From: Cristatella mucedo
Lineage: Eukaryota > Bryozoa > Phylactolaemata > Cristatellidae
Assembly (NCBI GenBank): GCA_009760855.2
Contig: WPIO01000001.1
Coordinates: 20,529,501 to 20,593,500, forward strand
Length of the DNA stretch: 64,000 nucleotides
Reading direction: 5' to 3'
Made by a program: the position numbers and the translations under genes. Shown here one piece after another: positions 23,186-35,799 of this stretch. The first letter of the stretch is position 1; the number at the start of each line of letters is the position of its first letter. The notes beneath the pieces are model-generated. The model saw only the letters and a list, made by a program, of their open reading frames with translations. It searched no databases and was not told the DNA's origin.

Positions 23186-23650
23186 CAGGCAGGCTAGAGC
23201 CAAAGAATCAATTGACAAAACCTTGCAGTCGATTCGTTGCTTGACTGGGAGCCAGTACAGGTAGGCGAGAAGTGGTGTGATGTGGTAACTGCGACGCTCA
23301 TGACCGACAAGCCTAGCTGCAGAGCTTTGAACCAGCTATAAGCACCTGATTGCACATGCCAGTAGGCCTGTAAGCAGTGAGTTACAGAAATCAAGATGGG
23401 ATGTCACAATTGTATGGACAAACTGAGATTTGGTATCCCTGCCTAAACAAGCACGAATTTTAGCAATGTTACGCAAGTGAAAGTAGGCAGACTTGATTGT
23501 GGAGCTGATGTGGTCGTCTAATGAAAGGTCACTTTGGAACACGACATCTAGATTTCGTGCAGATTCAACCGGGGATATCCTGGCACAGCCGATTTTGAGG
23601 ATATGGGGGGCGAGCCCACGCCCACGGTCTTCAAATGCAGTCACTCTGAC
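23186..23650 (-). mobile_element. LINE-A ORF2 C-terminal fragment
   Basis: Minus frame 23336-23644 includes ILKIGCARISPVESARNLDV, DDHISSTIKSAYFHL and SHLDFCNSLL; it continues to the LHWLPV-equivalent near 23270. About 80 bases of this overlap in content with 22915-23002 at roughly 80% identity. The two sides of the SINE are therefore probably separate LINE-A copies rather than one split copy. Confidence 0.8.
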
Positions 23651-23756
23651 CTTCGGGGGAGCGTGATAACCACTGGGTCAATCCAGTGTGGCTAAGCTCA
23701 CGATAAATGTGAGTCGTCCTCTCTATAATATGAAATCCTTTGCATATGACGCACAG

Positions 23757-23759
<3 letters not shown>

Positions 23760-23836
<77 letters not shown>
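23760..23836. repeat. (TC)n microsatellite
   Basis: About 75 bases of pure TC repeat. Confidence 0.98.
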
Positions 23837-23838
<2 letters not shown>

Positions 23839-25129
23839 AGTACGGCCTGCCGGTCAGTAAGTCTTAACTCTGGCTATAATGTTTCCGACTAACCTGCCTG
23901 AGGTCGCCTGCGTTACCTGCAACAGCGTGACCGTACTTCCTCGAGCTTTCGCTAATTCGAAGCTACTGTTAGACCTGCACTGTTTCTGTTGGCGTATTCG
24001 CAAGAACATAGTCTCAAGGCATTATATGAAATTAGGACTTGAAATACAGGACGTACGCCTCGATGATACTGGAAGTAAAGATTGTGCTGTGCGCAACATT
24101 GACCGAGTCTATGCAAATCCACAGGAACATCTGAAAAATAATTTACGATCGTGGAATTTCCTGTAGCTATACGATTTGCAGGCTTTGAAACATTTGTGCA
24201 CTTAAAAAAATGTAAAACTTAATTAATACACGCACCTACAGCGTTTTCTATAACTCTTTTCATTTCAAGGTCAAACCAGTGGCCTCGTGTCACAGAATCG
24301 ACGTTCCAAAAGAAAGCTCGGCGGAGGATATTGTGCAAGTTAAGATGATAAATCAATTTAGGCATCAAAACCAAACGAAATTTGACCTAACGTGTAGGTG
24401 GCGTTGACAATCAATTATTCAAGTCTATCTTCCATGTTTGGTCCAAGCTTGATGTGCATTATTATATGTATTTTGTGGGTGGACACGCCAATTGCCGCTA
24501 TCCTACTGTTAAGTCATTACAAGCGATCCCAATTTCGTCGGGCGGCTTAACTTTCACCGAAGACATGGGTCAAGCTGAATGCGTCTTTTAACCATAACAC
24601 TCTTCACCATGAACTCATCGTAAATGTTTCCAGAAATAAAATGTTTCCGTCGCATCGCTGGCTGCACTCTGTTCTTCCTATTGAATGAGCTGCTTCTCAC
24701 TGTGGCCGGATAGTCCCCGGACCCACATTGCAAAGATATTAGGCAAAGTGGTCGCCATCTTTTACTCTTTACAGATTGCACGCGACAGAGCAAGCATTCC
24801 GATAGACATAAGCGTAGGCAGTAAGACCTAAATAAGCACGTATTGCGACGTTAGAGCGTTCCCGTGGTACATGCACCATGTTCATAAATAACAGATCATC
24901 AGTATCAGTGAACGAACGACGCTTTATTGAACAAAGCTTCGGCTACTCTTGACGTCACACGTCGCAAGCAGCTGTGATGTGTAACGCTTAATGCATGATT
25001 TTTTATGCAAGCTCTTATGTTATCTGATCGCATACGACCGCTAGGCAATAAATGTATTACTTCCGACAGTCTGGAATTCACAGGCGCAAGTAAACCAAGC
25101 TCCCTGAATAGCGCGCATCAAAGAACGCC
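23837..25129. other. No recognisable gene
   Basis: Frames 23879-24166 (plus) and 24554-24793 (minus) have no recognised content. The gtccaagcttgatgtgcatt word at 24440 resembles ggttcaagcttaatgcacatt at 16093, a possible minor dispersed repeat. Confidence 0.4.
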
Positions 25130-25960
25130 GCGGGCGTACGGCTTTTTATCGCGGCACGAGTTCATTTAGGCATAACGGGAGAAATAGTGTACCAGGCCTG
25201 TCGAGGGTCCATTCGGCCGCACAGATTCCTGCTGCCCGACATAACTTCCCTACCCGAAGCAGCCGCCGCCGCCACCGCAAGCGACGGCGCGTGCGTCAGT
25301 GGAGGTCCTCCCACGCTCGCCGCAGAACGAGCAGCAGCAGCCGTCGCCTTGGCGGGCTTTGATGCGACTTCCTGCGACGCTGCAGGCCATTTTCCAGAGC
25401 CGCCATCCGGTTCGGAAGCGCGCCTCGAGCGCAATTCAGCGTCGTAGACGCGCTGAAGCGCGTCGCGCGCGGCTTTGTTCTTGCTCCAAATCCCCTCCGC
25501 CGCCGCCGGAAGCATGCGGCCGAAAGCCGACCAATTCTCGAAAGCGTCGGCAGGCGTCTCCTTAAAAAGGGAAGCGCACGAGTGAGCCGAGGAAGGACTG
25601 CACCACGCCGACGCTAGAGCGACCGTCGCCGCCCGATCTAGCGGTCGCCGCGGAGCGCGCGTCCGTTGCCGGTAAGCCCGCACGGGAAGCAAGCACGCCG
25701 GCAGGCGCAGAGACCTCCACGACGACGACGACGTACGCAGCTGTCTACCTGGCCTTCTTCATCCTGTCCGTGGCTCTGCCCGAGGTCATCGTCCGCGGGT
25801 GCTCCTCCGAGAGCCTCGTCGAAAATCGAATAGTCGCGCCACTTCCGTAGGCCGCATCGGGTGCAATACAGTGGCATCCTTGTAGCACCGCCTCGCCGAC
25901 GCTCCTCACGAACGCGGCCCGAGCTATGAACAGGAACGGCCCGCGAAGGCGCCGAACGCG
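25130..25960. other. CpG-rich island with open frames on both strands
   Basis: GC- and CpG-dense. The minus frame (25162-25692) is open for 176 residues and includes FKETPADAFENWSAFGRM and WSKNKAARDALQRVYDAE, which look more protein-like than the Ala-rich rest. The plus strand has an ATG-less frame of about 95 residues ending after 25840, with TTTTTYAAVYLAFFILSVAL, a possible membrane span. Neither resembles a family I can name, and GC-rich DNA is often stop-free by chance. It could be a promoter CpG island with a first exon. Confidence 0.35.
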
Positions 25961-26689
25961 GTTTATATGCAGCCAGCCAACTTGCGTAACTTTACTGAAC
26001 TGCGAGTTGTATTAGCGTACCTAATATTCAGGGATGTATTTTTATATTTATATTGAATATTAGTTGTATACCATCAAATAATATTAAATCTGACATTTTA
26101 AAGCCGTTGAAGCGTTCGCGAGGCCCACGCATTTCGTAATGCTGGCGATGTACCGGTCGCACGCACTCTCGTACCGAGCCTGTTCCAAGCTATTATAATT
26201 CATAAACCGCCAATCACCTCTAGCGCTGCTATAATCTGGCGTATTCAGATCGCTAAAGTCTTTCTAAACTTCTTTAATTAAGGCCGCCCCAGGTCAAGAT
26301 TAAAAGAAAGACCTCATAACTGTCTACGTCAAGTATTTCCTTTCGTCTTGGCCGCAACGCTAGACTATAACGCAAATTATTGTGAAGAATCTTTAGACGC
26401 CTTCGTCGCATCAACCGCTGTAGCTGTTAGATTCGTCACTGATAGCCATCGACAGATCGGCTTCAAATCTCACCAGCATTATTGCAGGAGCAGCCGAGAA
26501 AACTACTATAAACATCGACGTCAAGATACTCACACAGTGTGTGTAAATAGTCGAATAGTTGACTTGAAGCACTTATAATAAATAAAAATGCAGTGTCATC
26601 ATTTGATAAGAAATTATTGGCATATGAAACATAGCCATATCACAACTTTACAAATTGCAGAATAAAATGTAGACTAGGTCCGGGGGTCA
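25961..26689. other. No recognisable gene
   Basis: Frame 26348-26578 (plus, 76 residues) is followed by aataaataaa at 26577, but has no recognisable content. Confidence 0.35.
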
Positions 26690-27195
26690 GAGGCTAATTC
26701 CCACTATGGCCCCCTACTATCTATGTCCGTTCTAGGTCGTTACGCCGGACCCTCCGGTAACAGTGGTTCACGTGTGATCGACCGGGTACACGACACTTTA
26801 CATAATACACGCGCATGCGTTGTACAAAGGGGGAACTAAACAAGTCTACAGAGGAGGTCCTATACAAGGTAAACTACCGAGGCGCGGGATGACACCGCAA
26901 GCGCGAACAAACGTGTTAGTTCTCAGTCGGCTTCCACAGTCGCACCGTCGCAGGACTCCGTCTCACCAGTGCAAGCGTACGCCGTCAAAGACCCGGCTAG
27001 CTGAGTACTCTGTGGTAGACGCAGCGAACCCCCAACACCGTCGAGAGCTTTTGCCTAAAGACCCTGAGCACGCTGTCCAAAGTTCCGGTCCTCCCACCTC
27101 TGGGAGCTGACCCCAGGCTTTGCCCTTCCGGGTTAAGGCGACGCCCAGCCCGACGTATCGAATGTCAGTAGGTCTGCCTAATCTAGGGTACAAAT
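26690..27195. other. Unassigned moderately GC-rich segment
   Basis: The base composition differs from both flanks. Words such as gtgatcgaccgggtacacgac and ctgggagctgaccccaggct have an LTR- or UTR-like feel, but no paired repeat, primer-binding site or protein supports a call. Confidence 0.25.
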
Positions 27196-27462
27196 GGACT
27201 CAGATCTGGCTCACAAAGAGAGTTTTGACAGTCGTGCGATTGATAGTGCAGAGATCGTTAGGAGCATAGTGACGTAGTACGAAAGAAGCTTTACTAGCCT
27301 CAGAGAAGTAGTCTTTCACGCAAACAGTTTCCAGTGTAGCACCTTCAAATCAATTTGTAGCAGTCGCCCGCTCGGCGGTGGTTCTTATCGGCATGGGAAG
27401 AAAGGTAATTTTCTTCATGAAATCGTCATTAAAGGCCATCGTCGTCATTAAAGTAAATCATG
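27196..27462. other. Nothing recognised
   Basis: Short spacer before a LINE-A tail. Confidence 0.4.
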
Positions 27463-27545
27463 CTTCCTTTGCATCAAATGTAAAGTGCCTAGAAAGAGAT
27501 GGAGTTCTCTAAGGGCACTTTATCAAGTGTGTAATAATTATTATA
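27463..27545 (+). mobile_element. LINE-A 3' tail with compensated hairpin
   Basis: cctttgcatcaaatg, then hairpin arms AAAGTGCC (27482-27489) and GGCACTTT (27514-27521), then tatcaagtgtgtaataatta. The arms differ from the usual AAAGCGCC/GGCGCTTT by a paired C-to-T and G-to-A change, so pairing is kept. Confidence 0.8.
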
Positions 27546-28213
27546 GGTACATGAGACCTCGATATGACACGAAGCCTGCTTCAAGACCTCGTCTTAAGTT
27601 ATGTATGCTGGCTTCCCAGGCATTTGTTGGTGCTCCCCATTTTATCACACCGAGCTTCAACGGTGGCACGTACTTGCGCATAACAAGCCAGTTAATTTCC
27701 CTCGACGTTTTTGATGTGATTGTTGTATTGCATGATGAGTGTATGTGCATGCCTATTAGTGTATGCGCCGATGGCGTTTATAGCTGCTGGTTTATGGGCC
27801 ATGCCGGTTTATTGGGAAATGGTTTTTATGAGGGTAAGTCACTGCCTTCGTAGGAGGGCAGTGGGAACGCTGGGTGCAGTAGAGAACGGTCGTGAGCCGT
27901 CGTTGTTCTTGGACGTTCTGTGTTTTCGTACCATCGCCTGCTTGCTGTCGTAGTGTCAAACTGCATTTGAGGTTGACTATTTTAGGTTCAATACTACTGA
28001 GGTCATTTGCACATTCAATTTCTTACCTATTAATCTTATCAGTATCTGCACAAGATTATTGGCTACCAATGGATCATGTTCCGATATTATTACTGCTGAC
28101 TATTGCTGGAAATAACTAGCATCTGCATCAAGATTAGTCATGCTCGCACAAACGTTGACCACAAATCAGACAAATATCTATTAGCTACAAATGAAATTCT
28201 AAAAAATAAAAAT
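27546..28213. other. Unrecognised open frames
   Basis: A 122-residue plus frame (27485-27853) starts inside the LINE tail. The minus frame 27541-27750 overlaps it. Neither is recognisable. Treated as non-coding. Confidence 0.35.
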
Positions 28214-28342
28214 ATATAATTCCTTTGTAGAGTGCCCTAAGAAAACTTAATCTCTATTCAGGTGCTTCACGTATGCCTCGGGGCTCGAGCCCACGACCTC
28301 AGCCAGACCTTAGCCGCGGCAAGCACTTTAACCGCTGAACCA
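28214..28342 (-). mobile_element. SINE1 copy
   Basis: Minus-strand SINE1: agctggtttggttcagcgg head, ggctgaggtcgtgggctcga with box B, hairpin tail and caaaggaattata end. Confidence 0.9.
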
Positions 28343-28374
28343 AACCAGCTAAATGAATTCCATCCGTAACTCTA

Positions 28375-28800
28375 AAAAGCAACAAAGACTAATTGGGTGT
28401 TACGCAGGAGAGTGGTCTATAGCCCACTCGAAGCTTAAGTGGCCTAAGTTCCGTATACATTCCCTAGCCAACGGACTGAACAAAGTGAAACTGAAAAAAC
28501 ATAGCTCAGTCAAGAGGCAGCTAAGGTAGTGTCTAGCATGGAATTAGCAGCCCTGGACAGATGGAAAAGATGTGCCCAAGTCGGTAGCAGGAGGGTATAA
28601 GTCGTTGCGTAAGAATTGTGGAACTGGTTTTCACAGTCTAGGACCTGCAGATCAAAAGCTGCTGTCGCCAACGGTCTTTTAGCAGGGGATAAGAGTGCTG
28701 CCGTATCACCCACAGAGAACCTGGTGGCACGAGGAGGCTGAAACTGGTACTACAGTTCAGCTAGGTGTAAAGGAATCCTATCCCAGTGCTAATTGGGTGC
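28375..28800 (-). mobile_element. LINE-B ORF2 C-terminus and 3' end
   Basis: The minus-strand translation follows the LINE-B end (VGYRPLSCVTPN near 28400; aaagaccgttggcgac complement at about 28665; then the LNCSTSFSLLV region to 28800). There are many frame breaks. Confidence 0.75.
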
Positions 28801-30289
28801 ACATTCCCGGACTTGGAGGAAGTTCAGATCGAATTGACGTCTCCAAAGATATCCCAGACATCGTTGCTAAACTTCAAGGCACTCATAAGCATGTCAACAC
28901 TGGTGAAGTCCTCTTTGAGGTATTCATATTTAGCCAAAAAAGATCAATAAATTCTCCCATCAGGAAAAAGCATGGTTTTGATGCTCCTTGGTTAACTGTG
29001 TACGAATAGGGACCGAAAAACTGGGCCAAGGGAATTTATATAGCCTCGAATAGGTAAGCCACATTTAACAGAAGAATGGAAGTCTTACTGAGGAAGACAT
29101 TTGAAAGAAATGGTGGCCCCTTTTACGATCGTTTACTTTCACGCTCTTAGCAAATAAGTTGTACTCTTTGAGCCTTAATGTCAGAGCGCAACATTGGAAT
29201 TTGTGAGACTAATGTCTCGGAAAAGATAGAACGGGGGTATTTATGGCTGGTTACATAAATACGTTTGGTACCGATTTTCTTCTTAGCCGTATCTCAATTT
29301 GGAACCTAGCAATCTGTTCCTCACTAACAGAATTTTGTCTCTCTCCCGAAGAACGCCGATCATTCTTAATTTCCACGAAGCTTACAATTTTTCTATTTAC
29401 CACAGACTACTTGTTTCTCTAAATGACAGTGGTTAAATTGTATGTACAGTGGGCAATTTTCGGAAAGATTGCTGTACACACGTTGCGAACCTTGAAATCG
29501 CCGCAATCAATTTTTATTTTTTCGACTTACCTGTCCATGGGAGCAACGGTTTAAATTCTTCACTTTTTGCTTAGTAGGTTTCACACACCTCATTTTGCTG
29601 GCAAGGTTTTACTTACAGACCAATCATTAAAATTAAGACCTCTCTTAGGGGTTCAAGTAATACATCGAGCAAACAAAAATAAGGTAGTGCCTGCCTCATA
29701 AGTAAGCGGCTTACCTCCAGCCAGACATATGTATGGCTTGAACAACATTTCAGCGTCAGAAAACTAATACGATGCATGACTCCAAGGTACATCCAATCGA
29801 TAAGAAATAATCATTTATAAAGACAGATATTTACAACTAGGTCCTCTTCAGGACGCTCAAACCAAAATTGACTAGTGGTGATATTTTATATCCTAACAGC
29901 ACTACATCTTATTAATTTGTGAGGATGGTTAGCACCCTGCCATTGAAAGCGTTGCATCTCATGGTTGATATCCATAAGAAATAAACGTTAACCGCTACAC
30001 TTTAATGACCTCTATGGTAAAAGCACATTTACTTATCTGCTTCTAACCCCTCCAAACGTGAACAGTATACTTACAACATGCCTTCAAAGATTTCATTGAT
30101 TTAACAGGCGATCGCAATTTAGTCAGTTTTGCTATCGGACAAAGCCAGAAGTTCAGTCAGGGTTTAGGTGTCGCACGAGAGTGTCTGAACGCTATCGATA
30201 TTGCTGGACGCGCATGATCTTTCATGGCCCTCGAATAAATTTCTCCACAATATGATATTTTGACTTTTCATCTTGGGGTTAGCAGGCTC
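28801..30289. other. No recognisable gene
   Basis: AT-rich. The plus frame 28695-29009 has no family resemblance and its start overlaps the LINE-B remnant. Confidence 0.4.
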
Positions 30290-30440
30290 GTGATTGCTGC
30301 CACGTCGCAGTGGACCAGCCCGTTATGAGAGCTGGGCTTGCGGCTTTGGACAATGAGTTCAGAAGCCCCCTAAATACCGTTTGTTATAGGGATCTCTAAG
30401 CACAGACACTTGAAAACCATGCATGTTGCTTATTACATAG
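30290..30440. repeat. Dispersed repeat, paired with 18400-18660
   Basis: See 18400-18660. The best-preserved core is at 30330-30370. Confidence 0.5.
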
Positions 30441-32327
30441 TGCTTGGATTAGTCTGAAGGTGGAAGTAAAACTGACGGTATCAAAAATCTCTCTATAATA
30501 TTGCATTTGAATGAATATAGACAAAAGTAACTGACAGCAATCGTAACTTACTTCGTGGCTTCTACTTGGCTGTCGTCAACGACTGGCTTTTTATTTTTTA
30601 ACCTTCATTCATACGCGGCAACATTGAATGCTCATTTCTGTAGTCTTGATGTCTTACAAAATCCGAAATTTGGCCCACCTCTCTGTGCGCCGGGCTTGCT
30701 CCTATTAAAGGCTCACATTCTTAAGCTTATCAATGTGTCTTATCTTAACTATCTAAGGCTTATCTCTTTAAATTTTGTCCGAAGGGCGTAAGTAATTACA
30801 AACATATAGACAATCAAACGCTTACCGCTTAGAGCTGGATCTGTCACGCCAACAAAGACTTAGATACGCCGTCAGCTAGTAACCTGCTTATTATTCATGG
30901 TCGTGCATACCTGTTGTCGTTTTGTTAGCGTCATTCAAATGCATTGCGATGCTATTGCACGACCAGGATGAAGGTCACCGATCACTGCAACACGTGACTA
31001 GAAAATCTCATCTCTATAGATAGAAGAGGCATAAAAAATGTAAATAAATATATGTCTCGGCATTTTTGCCGATTCTAATATAGCTTGTTGTTACTTCTTT
31101 TCGATCCATCGATAGCCTCTAGGCAGGAGCTTGAAGTTGCTCAACAGCACTAGATATTACTAAATCAAGTGAGCAGCTGATTATTCGGCATAGCATTGAG
31201 TAGAGCAATGATTGGTTAAAAGAAGAATCCAAGGCTACCCATTCCATGAAACCAATCCCCTAACTGATTGAAAAGTGCTGGTCTTCTACGGGGACAGCAT
31301 TGAATAAGCACATTTTGCTCAGACATGTAATACGTGTACGGGCATCTTGGAGCACTGCAGGCTTCTGGCCCCTGAGTGATTGACCAGCAATTACGTTCTC
31401 CTTTCATCACTCAGGTAGTGGTTTCGAGACCAACAACAGATAATAATTAACTTCCAGCTGCAAAAGACATTATATCTTCGCAGGGTGTTCGCCCAGCCAG
31501 TTAGAAATGAAGCAGCTGATATTAGCTGATAAGTACGTTTTCTTGCAAGGAGAGAACGGCAGGCTTGAGCCTGCTCAATCACACTGCAAGAGCAGAGCCA
31601 CAATCAGGGATAGCTAAAATGCTGGCTGCGATTATTTTGGGAACATAAGTCAGAACATCAAATTTCATCTCAGCAAATGCACCCTGCTCTCAACATATTA
31701 CACATCCGGCTTTTTGTACAAAGCAACCCAGTCTGAAAAACTTGCCACATTGCATGTCGGCAGCTACAGCAGCTCAAGTACAAAGCCTCACTCAAGCAAG
31801 CATCTCCTGTACGCCGAGGAATCACTGCTTGTTCTAGGCAACGCGGTCATCCGAGCTCGGGCAGGCAACTGCTGTGAAGGTCGAGTGTGACAGCCTGTGT
31901 GTGTGTGCATGTTGGTGCGTGCAATGCACCGATGGCTTGCAGCTCTCGGGAAAGCTGCCCATTCTTATCAAGCAGTGTATGATGAGGCTTCCGTGCAGAA
32001 GATTTCCACCGGCCTTGCATGTCTCAGCCAGATCAAGCCACTGCTTACAGTGTGGCCTACGACAATCTCTCTCTTGCTGGTAGTTGGCCCTTGCACTAGC
32101 ATCAGCACTTGTTATATTGGTATAATTAGTGTGAGTCCGAGTCATGCTTGTCAGCATGGCTAGACCTGGTTGTGTTGCTGGCTGCACTATATTCCATCTG
32201 GCCTCTGGCAAATACATGGCTGTCGATCAGACGGTGATGAAGTTAATTTCGCCTACTGATGTTCTTCGTGTAGGTAGGAGTGAAAGAGAGACACGGAGAT
32301 ACAGACAAACCGACATACAAAGAAAGA
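30441..32327. other. No recognisable gene
   Basis: Short frames only (30555-30791, 31391-31603, 31834-32217). Nothing recognised on either strand. Confidence 0.35.
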
Positions 32328-32364
32328 GGAGAGAGAGAGAGGTGAGATAAGATAGAGAAGAGAG

Positions 32365-32415
<51 letters not shown>
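32328..32415. repeat. (AG)n microsatellite
   Basis: Impure AG repeat that becomes a pure run from about 32366 to 32415. The Ser/Leu-rich minus frame is an artefact. Confidence 0.97.
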
Positions 32416-32417
<2 letters not shown>

Positions 32418-32935
32418 AGCTGAAAGGAAGCTACTGCAATGGACGATGGGAAACAGCAAGCATTTTTAGTCCGGACCGGTTGGGGGTCCTATGAGCCAGT
32501 TAATTAGTGGGAGAGGCAATGCCTGTGAATTATTTCTTATTTCGGTAGGATAGGTTTTGCTATAAATATCATCAAACATCATGCAGATTTATTTTCTGCA
32601 AGGATAGACATACATAGCAAAACATACCAGATTAATACCAGACATTATTATAGCATAATTATGAACCAACAGAGTGGAACTCGCATTTCCAATTGAACTT
32701 TGATATGTGAAGTATAAGTTATGGGATTTACATATCCTCAACCTAAACTGAAAATGAAGCTGTATAAAAGTCACAAAAATGATCCTCAGTGAGTTTCATG
32801 CAGGAACCTCGATCTACCTAGGTTCTACAAGTCAAGTCGCATATGACACAGATATTGGTAAATTTGTTATTTCTAGATATGCTGCTTCCGATTTACATCC
32901 GGGTTAGACATGATTTGATCATCATTTTTTATTTT
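32416..32935. other. No recognisable gene
   Basis: AT-rich, no feature seen. Confidence 0.4.
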
Positions 32936-32937
32936 AT

Positions 32938-33035
32938 AAGAATAATAGAATACATTTGTTATAGCATCGTCAGATAACTCAATTTATTTCTTGGCACTTT
33001 ACATCAGTTGCATTTTATGTGAAAGTCGTCGGGAC
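32938..33035 (-). mobile_element. LINE-A 3' tail, decayed
   Basis: taagaataatagaatacatt, then a degraded cagataactcaatttatttc and ggcactttacatcagttgca match the reversed LINE-A tail and hairpin. Confidence 0.6.
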
Positions 33036-35795
33036 TTTAATCTCCTTGTCTTATATGTTTGTCCTTGAAAAGGTACCTAAAGCCAAGATTCGCCTTAGAC
33101 CAATTTTTTAAGTATTTTCTTGAGTTATCCTCTTGAGAGACTGGCGATAGTCCTTCAGAATTGGGCAGCACAGTGCTGCCAGCACCTCCACCCCCACAGC
33201 CCTATTCAGTGTTGCTGCCATCCACAAGCAGCATACCTCTTTCCTAATTAGTGCAAGTAATACTCTGCACCCTGCTTGATGGCGGGCTGTTAGCATCTTA
33301 AGCCAAATTAAAGAAAAGTTGTGCTGACATTTTATTAGAGAGTAAAGCCATACTGCCATTGCTTGTCCGGCTTTGGTATAGATTCGCACAAGCATGCTGA
33401 CTGACGACCTTCACTTAAATCCAAGTTTCGTATACAAGGTGTGCGACGAATAATCTTAGTCTTCTCTCACATTTCCGATTTAATTCTGAGGCATATGAAT
33501 GGAATTGACGAGTAGATCGGTGGATGAAGTAAGTGACTATCTTTCCGTGCAACTACTCAAAAGCCGTGCCGGACAGTTTCTTAAGCCCCTTTAACCTTTT
33601 CTGCAATAGGCCAGCCCAAGGCAGGGTAGAGATTTGGCCTTATCTTAAAAACCAGCTCAGCTAACAATTAAATTATTTAGATTAATAGGTAAATAACAAT
33701 GCACAGTTCAATGGAAATATATGAAGCCAATGTGTAGGAATGACACAGGCAGCTAGTTGCATTGTCATTAGCATTGGGAAGGCAATTCATATTTTGCTTA
33801 AATAATTTAGGGTCAGCGGTCTCAGGAGCCTTATTAATTTAGCAGCAGTGGAGCCCTATAAGCTCTCATTTCTCAGCTTCTACAGTAAAGAGTGAAAATT
33901 TCCTACTTAGGACTCAAAGCCACGAGCTGGGTCACAAATGATCCAGGGCAGATCTGTATCTCTTAAGTGAGCATTCATTGGCATAACGAAGGGACTGCTC
34001 TGGCACCATTAGAACGACCCTAAAAAAAATCTGCCAGTGGTCTACCAAATATTCTTTCAGCACTACAATGACTGTCTGTCCGGCCAAGATTGAGTTCAAA
34101 ACCATCTATTGCTTGAGGCCATATGGGCTGCTGCCAACATTTTCTCTGCAAGCAACCACTAACTCTCTGGCCAAAATAAGAGTACAACTCAAGTCAGTAT
34201 TCTAAAATATGCTTTTAGACCTCTATCTGATATCTTGTTGACGACGTTCATAGTAAGCCAACAAGCTTAGCATATCTCAGCTCACGTTAAAGCTGGTATC
34301 GGTTGGCAAAATTTTCTAGTGCTCCTTCAATTCTTCCTCGAACCGACCATAATCCGTGCATGTAAACTTAAAAAAAGCCTAGCCTTCAGATAAATCAATG
34401 GAATCTTTGCCAACGTGACTCATAAGGCACGGAAGTACTTGATTATCATCCTTTTTCACATTCATCTTTGCCCCGACAGCTTCTGCGGATAAGCTTACAG
34501 TACTTTAGCTGACTATTACTCGCTAGCCTACCGAGAGTAGTTTACAAAAGGCTGCTAAAGACCATATGCAGCAGTTTATTTGCAATAGAAAATAGAGGAT
34601 TAGGGTATTCAGACAGGGTCATTTAGGAACACGTGGGTCCTTCTGGTGATGCATTGGCTTGGAAACTCCTTTCAGGTAAGGTGAAGACCCGACTGGCTTG
34701 CCGACCTCACCAACCTTTGTTTGGGTACTGACCCTCTGTCTAGTCACGAAAAGTGCCCGGAGCTTTGTATTTTTCCACAACAAACCAGTGTCGGCAATTA
34801 CCACCAATCATGTTTTATTACCAGACAGCTAGGCCTTGCTCAGGCTACATGCTGGCTTGCTACACAAGGTAGCATACCGAGCCTAAGCTGGCACGTACAG
34901 CAAGCTGCAGTATGTGGCTGCAGCAGACAGAAAAAGACATCCAGGGAGGCCATCCAGATTGCTATGGAGGCCGAGTTTCAATATCGTTCCTAGCCAGCAC
35001 AGCTGCAGGCATCCATGCTGAAGGAATAAATTGCATTTGCCCAGTGGCAGCTGATGAACCGATCATAGCTGCGCCTGTGCTGGGGGCTGCATACCAGCCT
35101 GAGGGCCAGGATGGATGTGCCAGCTGAGCAGTGTTTGCTGTCGAAATAAAATTGGTTTAGTGTGGCTGCTCGCCTATAACCGCAAGCACTGTCGGAAATG
35201 GACTCTGCTGGTTGTAACAAGATTTGAGTGCTAGCAGCTTTATTCAATCCAGCCAATCATAACAGTCGTCATTGACTGCCTCGGAACCAGAACAAGTAAG
35301 CGTTTTTGCAAGTTGGGTTGTGGGAATACAGCCCCCAGATTCAGTGGGTGGCACCGTCTTACTAGCTACATAGCACCCTGTCGGATTGACAGCAGTGGCA
35401 CCATCGTGCAAGCTGCCCTTAATGGCCATGGCACTGAAAGCAGCTTGGTGCCCAGAACTAGAGTTGCAGTGACAGCCGTGGCACCATTATGCAATTCTAG
35501 ATTTTCGAACATCAAGAAATTTATTTAGCTTCGTTTGTGGTGGAAGGCTCTATTCCGGCTCTTGTTTTAATTGTAAAACGTCAAGAAGTGTCTTGGCAGA
35601 TTAGCAGATTGGCTCAAACTTTATCACTGTACATGCCAATCAAACATAAATTTGAAGAGCATGAGTGATAGCACTTCTCCAGCTGAAAGTCGAGATCCGT
35701 AGGCAGAGGCATCCTACCTGGATAGACCGATAGCACATGCCGATTGCACATACCAATGCCACCATAAAGTCAATTCCAACTGAGGACATCGTCGA
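33036..35795. other. No recognisable gene
   Basis: Small frames (33108-33395 minus; 34619-34807 minus; 34721-35127 plus; 34990-35256 minus; 35313-35528 plus) overlap one another and match nothing I know. 34850-35480 is somewhat richer in GC and may be fossil coding or repeat sequence. Confidence 0.3.
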
Positions 35796-35799
35796 GTCG

